Shown piece after piece: positions 31,052-40,948 of a DNA stretch of 64,000 bases. The stretch's first letter is position 1; every line of letters starts with the position of its first letter. The notes under the pieces were generated by a model that was not told the DNA's origin, searched no databases, and saw only the letters and a program-made list of their open reading frames with translations. The stretch is taken from the NCBI RefSeq assembly GCF_038007285.1, contig NZ_JBBOWX010000001.1:2559501-2623500 (forward strand), written 5' to 3'. Source of the DNA: Sporosarcina sp. FSL K6-3457. GTDB taxonomy: Bacteria; Bacillota; Bacilli; Bacillales_A; Planococcaceae. The translations under genes were made by a program, and so were the position numbers.

Positions 31052-31080
31052 AAAAAACCAAAACCGGTGAAGGTTTTGGC
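31052..31080 (-). terminator. rpmG terminator
   Basis: Minus strand CCAAAACC-TTCA-CCGGTTTTGG followed by TTTTTTC. Confidence 0.85.
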
Positions 31081-31088
31081 CTGAGCGA

Positions 31089-31238
31089 TTATTTCGTTTC
31101 ACGGTGCAAAGTTTGTTTCTTTTCACGTGAGCAGTATTTTTTCATTTCAAGACGTTCCGGATTGTTACGCTTGTTTTTCTTTGAAATATAGTTGCGCTCA
31201 CCGCATTCTGTGCAAGCAAGTGTAATATTTACGCGCAT
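31089..31238 (-). CDS. rpmG: Ribosomal protein L33
   Basis: ATG 31238 behind GGGAGGGACAATA. 49 residues: [21 protein letters not shown] at the start and LHRETK at the end are diagnostic of L33 (RpmGA-like). Retains CxxC and one further Cys (KYCSRE). Confidence 0.95.
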   Translation of the reverse strand: MRVNITLACTECGERNYISKKNKRNNPERLEMKKYCSREKKQTLHRETK

Positions 31239-31407
31239 TATTGTCCCTCCCACTCATCAGGAATATAAAATTTATTATGAGCATGATTTATACGACTTAT
31301 CAAGTGTATCATATAACTCGTATTTGTCTAGTGGAAAGATTGAAATTTCCTAAACGAGTCGTCTATGGTAAACTGATATCAAATTGACTCTTCAAAGGAG
31401 TGGTGAA

Positions 31408-31782
31408 ATGGACATTCCGATAATCCTACTCATTATTGGACTTATAAGTATAATAGCTTCATTTTTCTTCGGTAATTTCTCCAACAAATACGCAGATGAA
31501 TTGGAGAAGGTTTCCATTAGTCTTCATGAAGAAACTAGTGGGTTGAAAAAAAGAATAAGGGCCGTCGAAGAAGAACTAATGATCGGTGCTCCTCCGATGC
31601 CTTTAGGGAAAAAACGTAAAATAATTGCAAAAACAAAAGCCAAACCCGTTCACAATATCATTATCAATCAAATTCTGTCGCTTCATTCCCAAGGCTATTC
31701 CATCAATGAGATTGCCAAACGGTCTTCCCTATCAAACGAAGAGGTTATCACGGTATTGCAGTCGAAAGGCGTGGTGACATGA
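31408..31782 (+). CDS. Membrane-anchored coiled-coil/helix-turn-helix protein, 124 aa
   Basis: ATG 31408 behind CAAAGGAGTGGTGAA. One N-terminal transmembrane helix (IPIILLIIGLISIIASFFF), an acidic coiled coil (DELEKVSISLHEETSGLKKRI), a basic linker, and a C-terminal helix-turn-helix-like segment (IINQILSLHSQGYSINEIAKRSSLSNEEV). Its stop overlaps the next start by four bases. Not recognised as a named family; probably envelope associated. Confidence 0.7.
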   Translation: MDIPIILLIIGLISIIASFFFGNFSNKYADELEKVSISLHEETSGLKKRIRAVEEELMIGAPPMPLGKKRKIIAKTKAKPVHNIIINQILSLHSQGYSINEIAKRSSLSNEEVITVLQSKGVVT

Positions 31783-32231
31783 TGCGGGAGGTGCTGCGCG
31801 CAATGGGAATTGGTTGTATCCTAGCTGGTGGGATCCTTTATTTCACCAATAATCGTGAGGAAGTTGTTAGCCCAGAAGTACAGCAATTACAAGACGAGGT
31901 CATTGAGCTGCAAAGCGAACTTGCTAAAACCAAAGAAGAGTTGGCAATCGCCCAAACCTCATCTTCCACGGAAAGAGACGTGCAAAAGGTAGAGGTAGAG
32001 GAGAAAATAGAGGAAGATAGCAACGAACCCAATCTAATCATTGAACGCGGTGCCAATTCCACTTTCGTCACTACATCATTAGAAAGCTTAGGCATTATTC
32101 AAGATGCCGCTGCGTTTGACGCCTACCTCATCGACAATGGCCTATCAGGCAAAATTCAGATTGGGGAATATTATCTCGATTCTTCAATGGATTACCAAAC
32201 CATCGCCAAAAAAATTACAACAGTCAAATAA
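31779..32231 (+). CDS. Membrane-anchored protein with MltG/YceG-like LysM-type domain, 150 aa
   Basis: ATG 31779 (or 31782) overlapping the previous stop. Signal-anchor MGIGCILAGGILYFTNN, a coiled coil, and C-terminal IERGANSTFVTTSLESLGII...IQIGEYYLDSSMDYQTIAKKI, which resembles the LysM-like N-terminal lobe of MltG (YceG) lytic transglycosylases without the catalytic part. Likely cell-wall associated; the role is inferred. Confidence 0.65.
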   Translation: MMREVLRAMGIGCILAGGILYFTNNREEVVSPEVQQLQDEVIELQSELAKTKEELAIAQTSSSTERDVQKVEVEEKIEEDSNEPNLIIERGANSTFVTTSLESLGIIQDAAAFDAYLIDNGLSGKIQIGEYYLDSSMDYQTIAKKITTVK

Positions 32232-32274
32232 AAAAATAGGGAGACCACTTTTTCGTGGCTTCCCTATTTTTTTA
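32232..32274. terminator. Bidirectional terminator
   Basis: AAATAGGGAGACCAC / GTGGCTTCCCTATTT stem with A and T runs on both sides, between convergent genes. Confidence 0.85.
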
Positions 32275-34416
32275 TTTACCAATTTCTTCAGGTGCCTGTT
32301 GAATGGACTGTGTCACAGTAGCCGTATTGTCTTTCGCTCGCTGCGCTTTTAGCTCAAAGTATTTGTCCACAGCTAGTTTGGTGACATCATTTTGTGCACC
32401 TGGTGGGGATGTCAATGTTGTAGTGATATGCGGAATGATATATGCATAAGCAATTTCCGGATTTTCGTAGGGAGCAAAACCAACATGCGATAGATTGATG
32501 GTGCTGCCATTACTATATGATTCCGCAGTACCCGTTTTCCCGGCGCCGTCATAATCTTTGCCAGCAAACATATTTCTCGCCGTCCCCTGCTCATACACAT
32601 ACTTCATCCCACGCTTCACCTGCTCAATCTCTGCATCTGTACTATTAATACGATTTAAAATCGTAATCTCTGTTTCCTGAATTAAAGGCCCGAAAATTTC
32701 ACCATCTGCAGAAGGCTCACGAATTTCTTTTAATACTTTTGGTGCGATGCGGTATCCACCATTGGCAATCGTCGACACATACTGCGCAAGCTGGAGAGGT
32801 GTATACGTATCATACTGTCCGATAGAAAAGTCTAGTAATAATCCTGTCAATGTATCCTTTCCAGGAATCCCAGGCACCTCACCCGGCAAATCAATACCCG
32901 TCTTTGTTCCTAGACCAAATGAAGAAAACGATTGACGGAATCGATCGAATGCGGTTTTATCGATTCTCATTGATTCTCCAAATCTGTAATTCCCTTTCCC
33001 CATTGCAATGGCAATCCTAAACATATAAACGTTTGAAGATTTACCAATAGCTTCAATATCATTTACAGCGACTCTAGAATGTTGGTTGAAAAGTGACCTT
33101 TTATAAATTCCCCCGATTTTAAGCGGTTCATCTATTTTCACTTCTCCAATACGTGCTGCACCTTCCTGATAACCAGTGAGTAAAGTTGCCATCTTCACAG
33201 TCGATCCGGCTTCATAAGATGAGGTGAACGTACCATACGCATAATCTAGTATTTCGAATTTACCAGTTTCCTTATTTTTGACAACTTGTTTACCAACGAG
33301 CGATAGGATTTCTCCGTTATTTGGATTCATCATGACAAAGAATGCCCTATCTAATTCCTGCGCATTCGGACCTGCTTTCAATTTCAATAATTCTGCTGAG
33401 ACCATATCTTCAATCGCTAGTTGTAGCTCGCTATCAATCGTCAGAACAAGATCCTTACCTGGTTCTCCTTCTTTAATTGTTTTCGTTTCTACAACACGAC
33501 CACTACGGTCTTTGATGTTTTTCATAATGGTCTTTTGACCTTTCAATAGCTCTTCATAATATTGCTCAAAATAACTTTTTCCGACACGATCATTTCTTGC
33601 ATAATCTCTGGCCAAGAAATAGTCCTTACGTGAATTAGGAATTCCTTCGATTGGAGTCGATGTTGTACCGAGAATGGCATTCGTCGATTTTTTTACGCGC
33701 TCCCAATCTGTCGTCGTATTGACGCCCTGTAGTTCTGGTTCTCCTAAACGTTCTGAGACTGCTGCGAACTCTTCTTTCGTTACATTACCACTTTTGACGA
33801 TTTGTGGCGAATAAGCGTAACCAGACATCATTTCCCTGTAAATGGCAAGCACTTCGAGTTCATCGTCTGTAAAGGAGTTAATCTCTTCTTCTGTCACTCG
33901 CTCTCGCGTCAACTTGTTAATCGCACGCTGGACTTCTGTACGAGATAGTGTTGGCGATCCTTCTTCAATAGCTTTTTGCTCTTCCGTTGATACTTTCGCT
34001 TTTGCTTCCTCTGGATGTGTCAAAATCCAGAAGTCTCTTTTATCACCTATTGTCACTCTTTTGGTATCTTGCTCAATCAGGTCGGCTAGTACTTTAGCAA
34101 TATTATGCATTTCATTTGCACTTGTTGAAGTCGTTTTCGTATACGTGATGGCATTTTGGGGTTCGTTATCCACCATAACCGTTCCTAAACGATCGAATAT
34201 TCTACCTCTAGGTATGCTTGTATTGACAGTAATTTCTTCTGTCCGTTCAAGCGCGAGACTATAATCTTCACCTTTGACGATTTGTAAATAACCTAGCCGT
34301 AAAATAAGCATTGAAAAAAGGACGAAAATTGAAAAGAATAGGAAGTTCATGCGAAATGCAATATGTTTTCGTTGGCGTATTTTAGCTTGATCGGCTTTAT
34401 GCACCTGCTTCTTCAA
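32272..34416 (-). CDS. pbpA: Class B penicillin-binding protein PbpA (PBP2A)
   Basis: TTG 34416, six bases after GGGGGAGATATT; an upstream in-frame TTG at 34437 has no ribosome binding site. One N-terminal transmembrane helix (FLFFSIFVLFSMLILRLGYL), a PBP dimerisation domain starting IPRGRIFDR, then transpeptidase motifs STVK (in YEAGSTVKMATLL), SSN and KTGTAE. It is a peptidoglycan transpeptidase for side-wall growth and spore outgrowth in relatives. Length 714. Next to sodA as in B. subtilis. Confidence 0.93.
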   Translation of the reverse strand: MKKQVHKADQAKIRQRKHIAFRMNFLFFSIFVLFSMLILRLGYLQIVKGEDYSLALERTEEITVNTSIPRGRIFDRLGTVMVDNEPQNAITYTKTTSTSANEMHNIAKVLADLIEQDTKRVTIGDKRDFWILTHPEEAKAKVSTEEQKAIEEGSPTLSRTEVQRAINKLTRERVTEEEINSFTDDELEVLAIYREMMSGYAYSPQIVKSGNVTKEEFAAVSERLGEPELQGVNTTTDWERVKKSTNAILGTTSTPIEGIPNSRKDYFLARDYARNDRVGKSYFEQYYEELLKGQKTIMKNIKDRSGRVVETKTIKEGEPGKDLVLTIDSELQLAIEDMVSAELLKLKAGPNAQELDRAFFVMMNPNNGEILSLVGKQVVKNKETGKFEILDYAYGTFTSSYEAGSTVKMATLLTGYQEGAARIGEVKIDEPLKIGGIYKRSLFNQHSRVAVNDIEAIGKSSNVYMFRIAIAMGKGNYRFGESMRIDKTAFDRFRQSFSSFGLGTKTGIDLPGEVPGIPGKDTLTGLLLDFSIGQYDTYTPLQLAQYVSTIANGGYRIAPKVLKEIREPSADGEIFGPLIQETEITILNRINSTDAEIEQVKRGMKYVYEQGTARNMFAGKDYDGAGKTGTAESYSNGSTINLSHVGFAPYENPEIAYAYIIPHITTTLTSPPGAQNDVTKLAVDKYFELKAQRAKDNTATVTQSIQQAPEEIGK

Positions 34417-34454
34417 AAATATCTCCCCCTTCTTCAATCATGAATTATAACACC

Positions 34455-34498
34455 AAAAAAAGAAAAAGCACAGACCTTGACGTACGGGGTCTGTGCTT
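34455..34498 (-). terminator. sodA terminator
   Basis: Minus strand AAAGCACAGACC / GGTCTGTGCTTT stem with TTCTTTTT tail. Confidence 0.88.
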
Positions 34499-34526
34499 TG
34501 TTCCTTCAAAATGCTATTCGTTTCAA

Positions 34527-35129
34527 TTATTTACCGAAACGTTTTGCAACTTCGTCCCAGTTTACTACGTTCCAGAATGCCGCAATGTAGTCAGGGCGAC
34601 GGTTTTGGTAGTGTAGGTAATACGCGTGCTCCCAAACGTCAAGTCCAAGAAGTGGTGTATTGCCTTCCATGATTGGTGAATCTTGGTTTGGCGTTGACGT
34701 TACTTCCAACTCGCCATTGTTCAATGATAACCAAGCCCAGCCTGATCCAAAACGTGTAGCGCCCGCTTTTGCGAACTCTTCTTTAAATGCATCAAAGCTA
34801 CCGAATTTTTTATCAATCGCTTCAGCAAGTGCGCCAGTTGGTTGTCCACCGCCATCAGCTGAAAGTTGCTCCCAGAATAATGAGTGGTTAGCGTGGCCTC
34901 CACCGTTATTACGGACAGCCGTACGTGCCGCTTCTGGAACAGCATCAAGGTTTGCAATCAATTCTTCAATTGACTTGCTAAGAAGCTCTTCGTTTCCAGC
35001 AAGTGCGTTATTCAAATTCGTTACATAAGCGTTATGGTGTTTAGTGTGGTGAATGTTCATCGTTTCTTTGTCAAAATGTGGTTCCAATGCATCGTATGCA
35101 TAAGGAAGTTCAGGTAGTTGGTAAGCCAT
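34527..35129 (-). CDS. sodA: Manganese superoxide dismutase
   Basis: ATG 35129 behind TAGGAGGAATAGACA. Metal ligands H27 (NIHHTKHH), H82-region ([13 protein letters not shown]), and D/H in [11 protein letters not shown]. Mn-type residues are seen in the [14 protein letters not shown] motif. 200 residues, cytosolic dismutation of superoxide. Confidence 0.97.
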   Translation of the reverse strand: MAYQLPELPYAYDALEPHFDKETMNIHHTKHHNAYVTNLNNALAGNEELLSKSIEELIANLDAVPEAARTAVRNNGGGHANHSLFWEQLSADGGGQPTGALAEAIDKKFGSFDAFKEEFAKAGATRFGSGWAWLSLNNGELEVTSTPNQDSPIMEGNTPLLGLDVWEHAYYLHYQNRRPDYIAAFWNVVNWDEVAKRFGK

Positions 35130-35226
35130 TGTCTATTCCTCCTAGTGAGTTTCAAAATTATCCTACATCTTCAACATTATCAAAATTGTAAAAAGCGTTC
35201 AAATATAATGTACTATTTGTGAACAT

Positions 35227-35709
35227 TTATCGAACAAAGTAGACAAAGATGGCAATCATCACGACCATGACACAACCTTTTGTTACGACTGATGTTAGAA
35301 ATCCAACGAGCGAACCTACACCAGTTTTGAATGCCTGCTTGACATCAGACCGAGAGACGATCAATTCTGCAATGACAGCTCCGAGAAACGGCCCTATCAA
35401 AATACCTGCGACAGGAATGACGAATGGACCGAGGAGCAAGCCAATTGTACTACCCCACATCCCAGCCTTCGAGCCGCCGAATTTCTTCACCCCTACTAGA
35501 TTGGACAAAGTGTCCGCACCGAACAACAAAATAACGAATAACACTTGGATGATCCAGAAGAAGATATTCATCCCATCAAACGTATGAATCCATCCATAGA
35601 GGAGAAATCCACCTACTAGGAAAACCGCCGACGGAATGATTGGATACACAAGTCCAGCAAATGCGATGATGAACAGTACGATTGCAACAATCCAGCCTAC
35701 CATTTCCAT
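35227..35709 (-). CDS. yqgC: DUF456 membrane protein YqgC
   Basis: ATG 35709 (or the ATG two codons on) behind AAGGGGATGAGTCG. Four hydrophobic segments and the glycine-rich hallmark GGSKAGMWGSTIGLLLGPF of DUF456. B. subtilis yqgC lies at the same place. Function unknown. Confidence 0.88.
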   Translation of the reverse strand: MEMVGWIVAIVLFIIAFAGLVYPIIPSAVFLVGGFLLYGWIHTFDGMNIFFWIIQVLFVILLFGADTLSNLVGVKKFGGSKAGMWGSTIGLLLGPFVIPVAGILIGPFLGAVIAELIVSRSDVKQAFKTGVGSLVGFLTSVVTKGCVMVVMIAIFVYFVR

Positions 35710-35721
35710 CGACTCATCCCC

Positions 35722-37353
35722 TTATCCTCTATTGCCTAAAATGGCTTCCGCGATATTCACAGCATGATCACCAATACGCTCTAAATTCGAGACGATATCG
35801 ACAAACACCATGCCTGATTGCGCACTACAACGACCTTCATTCAGTCGTAAAATATGCGACTTTCTAAATCTGCGTTCCATTTTATCGATTAAGTCCTCTT
35901 GTTCAGCAACAGTTCTCGCCAATTCCATATCATTCAGATTGAGCGAGTCAACTGCTTTTTGAACCGTTTCAATAGTTAAAGTGAACATTTCTGTCAGCTC
36001 ATCCATTGCATCCTCCGTTAATTTCACACGGTTAACATCTCGGAAGTCAATCAGTTCAATAATATTTTCAAAATGGTCCCCGATGCGTTCAATATCACGT
36101 ACCGAGTCCATCAGCATAACATGGCGTGCTGATTCAAGCGGTGAAATACTAACAGAAGAAATTTCAATCAAATAATCGGTAATTTTGCGATCTAGATTAT
36201 TGATAGCATCTTCAATCTGATAGGCCGTTTCCGCATGTTTTTTATTGCCTGTCTTCAAGTATTCGAAAGACTGCTGTAATCCCTGAACTCCAAATTCACC
36301 CATGCGAACAATTTCTTCTTTCGCTTGTCCAATTGCAACAGCTGGTGATTGATCGATGAAATGCCTGTCCAAATGCTTCGGTTTATATTCAATAGTTACA
36401 TCTTCACCTGGAATTACTTTTGTTACCAACCAGGCCCACGCTCCGATAAGCGGGAACTGGATAATAGTATTGGCAATGTTGAAGGAACCGTGTGCAAATG
36501 CAATTTGCATCTTATTCTCAAGGGCCAGCACTCCTGATATCCATTCAACATAAGCCGTGAACGGAACGAGGAGCATCAAGAAGATAACTGTCCCCACAAT
36601 ATTGAAGAGCACATGCGTTGCTGCAGCTCGTTTTGCTGCAACTGACGCACCGATCGACGCGAGAACAGCTGTAATTGTCGTTCCGATATTATCTCCAAAT
36701 AGAATCGGGAGAGCCCCATTCAAATCGACAAGGTTTTCAGCGTAAAGGCCCTGTAAAATCCCAACCGTCGCACTAGAACTTTGAACAATTAATGTGAAAA
36801 CCGTTCCGACAACTACACCAAGCATCGGTTGGTCACTCATCGACACCATCATATCCGTGAAGGCTTCAAATTCCCGAAGTGGTTTCATCCCGTCACTCAT
36901 CAATTCGAGTCCAAGGAATAGTCCACCGAAGCCAAATATAACTTCCCCAATATTTTTAACTTGATTTTTCCTAATGAAGAAAATAAGGAATGCTCCAACT
37001 GCCATGATTGGCAATGCATATGCTCCGACATCAAGCCCGATGATGAATGCCGTCACAGTTGTCCCAATATTGGCTCCCATTATAACACCAATTGCTTGGC
37101 GCAGCGTCATAAAGCCTGCACTGACAAGTCCAACTGTAATAACAGTCGTTCCAGAACTCGATTGAATAAGCACTGTCACGATAATACCAACGAGCACACC
37201 CATAAACGGGTTGGTCGTGAAGCGATCCAGAATTGTGCGAAGTCGATCACCTGCTGTTTTTTGTAAGCCATCACCCATATACTTTATTGCGAATAAGAAT
37301 ATCCCTAATCCGCCCAGAAACTGAAACAGCATTTCCTGCCAGTTTACCTCCAT
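35722..37353 (-). CDS. Na+/phosphate cotransporter family protein with PhoU-like tail
   Basis: ATG 37353 ten bases after GGAGGT. N-terminal part has the two QSSS repeats of the NptA/PNaS family (LIQSSSGTTVITVGL and LIVQSSSATVGILQG) and eight or more transmembrane segments. The C-terminal 200 residues are a PhoU-like helical domain (ARHVMLMDSVRDIERIGDHFENI, SNLERIGDHAVNIAEA). Sodium-coupled phosphate uptake or export. Confidence 0.9.
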   Translation of the reverse strand: MEVNWQEMLFQFLGGLGIFLFAIKYMGDGLQKTAGDRLRTILDRFTTNPFMGVLVGIIVTVLIQSSSGTTVITVGLVSAGFMTLRQAIGVIMGANIGTTVTAFIIGLDVGAYALPIMAVGAFLIFFIRKNQVKNIGEVIFGFGGLFLGLELMSDGMKPLREFEAFTDMMVSMSDQPMLGVVVGTVFTLIVQSSSATVGILQGLYAENLVDLNGALPILFGDNIGTTITAVLASIGASVAAKRAAATHVLFNIVGTVIFLMLLVPFTAYVEWISGVLALENKMQIAFAHGSFNIANTIIQFPLIGAWAWLVTKVIPGEDVTIEYKPKHLDRHFIDQSPAVAIGQAKEEIVRMGEFGVQGLQQSFEYLKTGNKKHAETAYQIEDAINNLDRKITDYLIEISSVSISPLESARHVMLMDSVRDIERIGDHFENIIELIDFRDVNRVKLTEDAMDELTEMFTLTIETVQKAVDSLNLNDMELARTVAEQEDLIDKMERRFRKSHILRLNEGRCSAQSGMVFVDIVSNLERIGDHAVNIAEAILGNRG

Positions 37354-37555
37354 TACGCAGTCAACCTCCATCACTCTTTATGTAGAATAGCATCCTATTA
37401 TGTTGACAACCTCGACGAATTGTAAATAGAAACGAGCAAAACTTTACATTCCCTTAACAATTACTTCACAAAATGTCATCATTCTGTCGAAATTACTAGC
37501 AACCACTCTTTGTCATGAAAATGGTAGACTAGTACTAGACGGAGGAGGTCGTTTT

Positions 37556-38059
37556 GTGAAGCTATACCAAATTTTTAAAGCATCCATCCATGAACCCAAA
37601 AAGTTAGCCGCTTTCCGTTTATTGAAAATCGGTAAAGTTTTTCGCTTCGTGTTCCTATTTGTAACATTATTTACAGTCATCTCTTTTATACGTTATGTTG
37701 TGGGTGATGCTGTGTTATTCGAAGCTTCGCCAGAACTGCTTGAACAAGGTCAATTGATTGGCGGGCTCATCTATCCGATTGCTTTCATCCTGCAACTAGT
37801 GATTAGCACTTTTTATATTTTCCTTCGCATTAGCATTTTCGCCTATATTGGCGTCGTTCTGCTGCGATTGATGAAAAGGCGTGGAGAGTACCGATTTATG
37901 TGGAATACAGCGGCTATCGCTATAACAGTCCCTATCCTTGTAACCATTGCACTTGATTTTTTCCCAGCTATGAGTGACTACAGTATGCTAATTACATCGC
38001 TCATTCATGTCGGCTACATTGCTGCCGCAGCTAAGTATTACCCAAAACTAGTGAAATGA
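37556..38059 (+). CDS. DUF1189-like membrane protein, 167 aa
   Basis: GTG 37556 behind ACGGAGGAGGTCGTTTT. Starts KLYQIFKASIHEPKKLAAFRLLKIGK, resembling the DUF1189 N-terminus, with four transmembrane segments. It occupies the place of B. subtilis yqgB, but is shorter than I expect for that protein. Function unknown. Confidence 0.65.
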   Translation: MKLYQIFKASIHEPKKLAAFRLLKIGKVFRFVFLFVTLFTVISFIRYVVGDAVLFEASPELLEQGQLIGGLIYPIAFILQLVISTFYIFLRISIFAYIGVVLLRLMKRRGEYRFMWNTAAIAITVPILVTIALDFFPAMSDYSMLITSLIHVGYIAAAAKYYPKLVK

Positions 38060-38061
38060 AT

Positions 38062-38101
38062 AATTCCCCCTTCTGAGCATATAGTTGAGGAAGGGGGAAT
38101 T
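38062..38101 (+). promoter_or_regulatory. Hairpin covering the yqfZ ribosome binding site
   Basis: Perfect 12-bp stem AATTCCCCCTTC (38062-38073) / GAAGGGGGAATT (38090-38101), 16-base loop. The right arm is the only Shine-Dalgarno candidate for the gene starting at 38105. Without a T tract it is a weak terminator for the upstream gene. Confidence 0.7.
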
Positions 38102-38104
38102 TCC

Positions 38105-38452
38105 ATGAGAATACTACTACTTGCTGCGCTATTATTCATTGCCTTTCATGTCATCCGAATGGATCTCGTAGAAGGGACCATCTCGCTTGCTTCTTTTATG
38201 AATGATAGTGAGCCAGTGTCCTGTGAAAAACAGCTAGAACTAACTTCCATCCCTGTTATGACAGTTGATGGGGATACGATTGAAACGTTATTCGCACTCT
38301 ATCCTGACCCGACTATGAGTTTTTTAGACAGATTGAATTCTTTTTATTCACTAAACCCACATCTTCAAAATCAACAGCTTGTTGCAGGCGAGAAAATCGA
38401 CCTGCCATTGTCGCGTATCCCAACTGGCAATTGTATGGAATCCATCGGATAA
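38105..38452 (+). CDS. yqfZ: YqfZ-like LysM-type secreted protein
   Basis: ATG 38105. Signal-anchor MRILLLAALLFIAFHVI, then a LysM-like domain (VDGDTIETLFALYP ... LNPHLQNQQLVAGEKIDLP). 115 residues. B. subtilis YqfZ, a mother-cell sporulation-time protein, has the same size range and lies next to ispG. The peptidoglycan link is inferred from LysM. Confidence 0.75.
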   Translation: MRILLLAALLFIAFHVIRMDLVEGTISLASFMNDSEPVSCEKQLELTSIPVMTVDGDTIETLFALYPDPTMSFLDRLNSFYSLNPHLQNQQLVAGEKIDLPLSRIPTGNCMESIG

Positions 38453-38533
38453 GGGCTGTCCCTTGTCTTTTTGCTATGTTGATTGCTAAAATAGATATAG
38501 TTATAAGGTCTAGACAATTAAGGAGAGAAATAA

Positions 38534-39658
38534 ATGAAACCAATGATAAACAGAGCAAACACACGTCAGGTCCGCGTCGGTAATTTGACCATCGGGGGCA
38601 GTGACGAGCTTTTCATCCAAAGTATGACAACAACAAAGACGCATGATGTCGAAGCGACTGTTGCAGAAATTCTGCGTTTAGAGGAAGCCGGATGCCAAAT
38701 CGTCCGCGTTGCATGCCCAGACGAACGTGCTGCCTATTCAATTGGAGCTATCAAGGAAAAAATCAATATCCCACTCGTTGTCGATATTCATTTTGATTAT
38801 AAGCTAGCATTGATTGCGATTGAACAAGGGGCAGATAAAATCCGTATTAACCCTGGGAATATCGGTAGACAGGCGAAAGTTGAAGCGGTTGTCAATGCAG
38901 CAAAAGCAAAAGGGATTCCGATTCGTATCGGTGTCAACGCAGGTTCGCTTGAGAAAAAGATTCTCGAAAAATACGGCTATCCAACGGCGGATGGTATGGT
39001 CGAAAGCGCGCTTCACCATATTAAAATATTAGAAGACCTTGATTTTCATGACATCATCGTGTCTCTAAAAGCATCTGATGTCAATTTGGCAGTCGAGGCC
39101 TATCAGAAAGCCGCAGCTGCCTTCGATTATCCATTACACTTAGGTATTACAGAATCCGGCACATTGTTTGCTGGATCGATTAAGAGTGCAGCAGGTCTCG
39201 GGACACTTCTGTCAGCTGGTATTGGTAACACAATGCGTGTTTCCCTGAGTGCAGACCCTGTTCAGGAAATTAAAGTAGCACGGGAATTATTAAAAATATT
39301 CGGTCTGTCCTCTAACGCGGCAACACTTATTTCTTGCCCAACATGTGGACGTATTGAAATTGACCTCATCGCAATCGCGAATGAAGTCGAAGAGTACATT
39401 TCACATATTAAAGCTCCACTTAAAGTTGCGGTGCTCGGTTGTGCAGTTAACGGTCCAGGCGAAGCGCGGGAAGCCGATATCGGTATCGCGGGAGCACGTG
39501 GCGAAGGTTTACTCTTTATGAAGGGTGAAATCGTTCGTAAAGTGCCTGAAGCAACGATGGTTGATGAACTGAAGATTGAAATTGATAAACTGGCGGAGGA
39601 ATATTTTGAAAAGAAACGCCAGGAAGAATTACTGCTACAAGCAGGGAAAACGGAATGA
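38534..39658 (+). CDS. ispG: 4-hydroxy-3-methylbut-2-enyl-diphosphate synthase
   Basis: ATG 38534 behind AAGGAGAGAAATAA. TIM-barrel N-terminal part ([23 protein letters not shown]) and C-terminal Fe-S domain with SCPTCGR and the later GCAVNGPGE, which supply the three cluster cysteines. Reduces MEcPP to HMBPP in the MEP isoprenoid pathway; ispH lies at 48.5 kb. 374 residues is typical. Overlaps yqfW by four bases. Confidence 0.96.
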   Translation: MKPMINRANTRQVRVGNLTIGGSDELFIQSMTTTKTHDVEATVAEILRLEEAGCQIVRVACPDERAAYSIGAIKEKINIPLVVDIHFDYKLALIAIEQGADKIRINPGNIGRQAKVEAVVNAAKAKGIPIRIGVNAGSLEKKILEKYGYPTADGMVESALHHIKILEDLDFHDIIVSLKASDVNLAVEAYQKAAAAFDYPLHLGITESGTLFAGSIKSAAGLGTLLSAGIGNTMRVSLSADPVQEIKVARELLKIFGLSSNAATLISCPTCGRIEIDLIAIANEVEEYISHIKAPLKVAVLGCAVNGPGEAREADIGIAGARGEGLLFMKGEIVRKVPEATMVDELKIEIDKLAEEYFEKKRQEELLLQAGKTE

Positions 39659-40242
39659 GAAATATCCGTTTCGGCATCGACATCGATGGTACGGTGACAT
39701 GCCCCACTTCCCTGTTGCCGCATATCAATGAACAATTTGGCTGTAGTCTTGTGCTGGATGATATTACGGAATATGACTTGACTGAAGCATTCCCAGTCGA
39801 TAAAGATATCTTTTGGCAGTGGTATAAAGGCGCAGAAGCACATATTTACAGTACTTCTCCTGCACAAGCCTATGCAAAAAAAGTATTGGATGACTGGCAT
39901 ACACAGTTCGAACTGTATTACATTTCTGCCCGTGGTCCAGAAGTCCATGAGGCTACAGTGAATTGGTTCAACCGTGAAGAAATTCCGTACGACCATATCG
40001 AACTTGTTGGCAGTCATCATAAAATTGCCACGGCAAAAAAGTTTGGCGTCCATGCCTTTTTTGAAGATAAGCATGACAATGCCGTAGAAATTCATGAAAC
40101 ACTGAATATCCCTGTCATTCTATTCGATACACCGTATAATCGAGAGCCTATTCCCGAAGGTGTCATTCGCGTCAATAACTGGCAGGAAGCCAATGATCAG
40201 ATTAAGAAATTGTTTCCGATTGAACAAGCTGTATTGAAATAA
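39655..40242 (+). CDS. yqfW: YqfW-like 5'-nucleotidase (HAD family)
   Basis: ATG 39655 overlaps the ispG stop (ATGA). HAD motif [11 protein letters not shown], then YYISARGPE and [12 protein letters not shown] as motif IV region; matches the NT5C/YqfW nucleotidase family. 195 residues. Presumed deoxyribonucleotide phosphatase by family. Confidence 0.85.
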   Translation: MRNIRFGIDIDGTVTCPTSLLPHINEQFGCSLVLDDITEYDLTEAFPVDKDIFWQWYKGAEAHIYSTSPAQAYAKKVLDDWHTQFELYYISARGPEVHEATVNWFNREEIPYDHIELVGSHHKIATAKKFGVHAFFEDKHDNAVEIHETLNIPVILFDTPYNREPIPEGVIRVNNWQEANDQIKKLFPIEQAVLK

Positions 40243-40288
40243 AAAAAACGGTGTAGCACTCTAGTTTTTAGAGTACTGCACCGTTTTT
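40243..40288 (+). terminator. yqfW terminator (contains left copy of the 20-bp repeat)
   Basis: AAACGGTGTAGCACTCTA pairs with TAGAGTACTGCACCGTTT, loop of T residues, TTTTT tail. Confidence 0.88.
40245..40264. repeat. 20-bp direct repeat, left copy
   Basis: AAAACGGTGTAGCACTCTAG, perfectly repeated at 43151-43170 in the same orientation. The two copies bracket the AT-rich island. Confidence 0.85.
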
Positions 40289-40540
40289 GCTGATTGGGCT
40301 CTTAATTTTAAGGAGTGAATAAACTATTAATCTATCAAGTCTAGGAGTACTGATTATATAATTTGCCCCCAAAAAGACTGAAACATCATTTCTAACACCG
40401 TATACAGTAGATTACTATTAACGATAGCTACTATATATTATGTTTTAGAGCGATTTTTTCAGTGAATTATCTTTTTGGATTTTAATCATCATTTATGATA
40501 ATAAAATAGAGGATAATTAACAAATATGTAGAATACATAG

Positions 40541-40948
40541 TATTTTAGAATTCCTATTACACTTAATCCAATTATAGAGGATGCTGAAGAGGATGCTGAA
40601 GAGGATGCTGATGAACAAACTCTAACCGCTGCCCCTATCCATGGATACTTGGACTTTTGGGTAACAGTCTCTGGAATGGATGCTACCGCACATTGGGAGG
40701 TCACAATAATAAGTGGTCAAAAGATAACGGGTGTAAATCTCTCACTAGGTTGGAGTATAGGGGGTACTCAAACATTTCACGGCTTTAATTATCTTACTTA
40801 CGGCGTTCCCACTTCAGTCTATGATACTGCTGACAATTCCTATATAATACCGGGTCAACACTCAGTCGTGATTGTCGGTTCAGTAGATACAACAAAGGGC
40901 ACCGCTTATACTGTAGATCCAAAGACTTATTATTTCACTACTAGGTAA
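40541..40948 (+). pseudogene. Secreted-protein remnant lacking its start
   Basis: An open frame of about 135 codons with a stop just upstream (TAG 40538) and no start codon or ribosome binding site before residue 36. It begins with an acidic segment encoded by three tandem GAGGATGCTGAW units near 40578-40613, and continues with a beta-sandwich-like region (GYLDFWVTVSGMDATAHW ... PKTYYFTTR). The signal peptide expected for such a protein is missing. The stop codon coincides with the target duplication of the neighbouring IS. Confidence 0.5.

Noticed and set aside
39262..40095. 277-codon minus-strand frame opposite ispG and yqfW
   Set aside because: Antisense to two well-conserved genes; composition is that of a shadow frame and no start signal is present.
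40489..40704. Ser/Ala-repeat membrane-like frame on the minus strand
   Set aside because: It is the complement of the tandem EDAE-coding units; no start signal.
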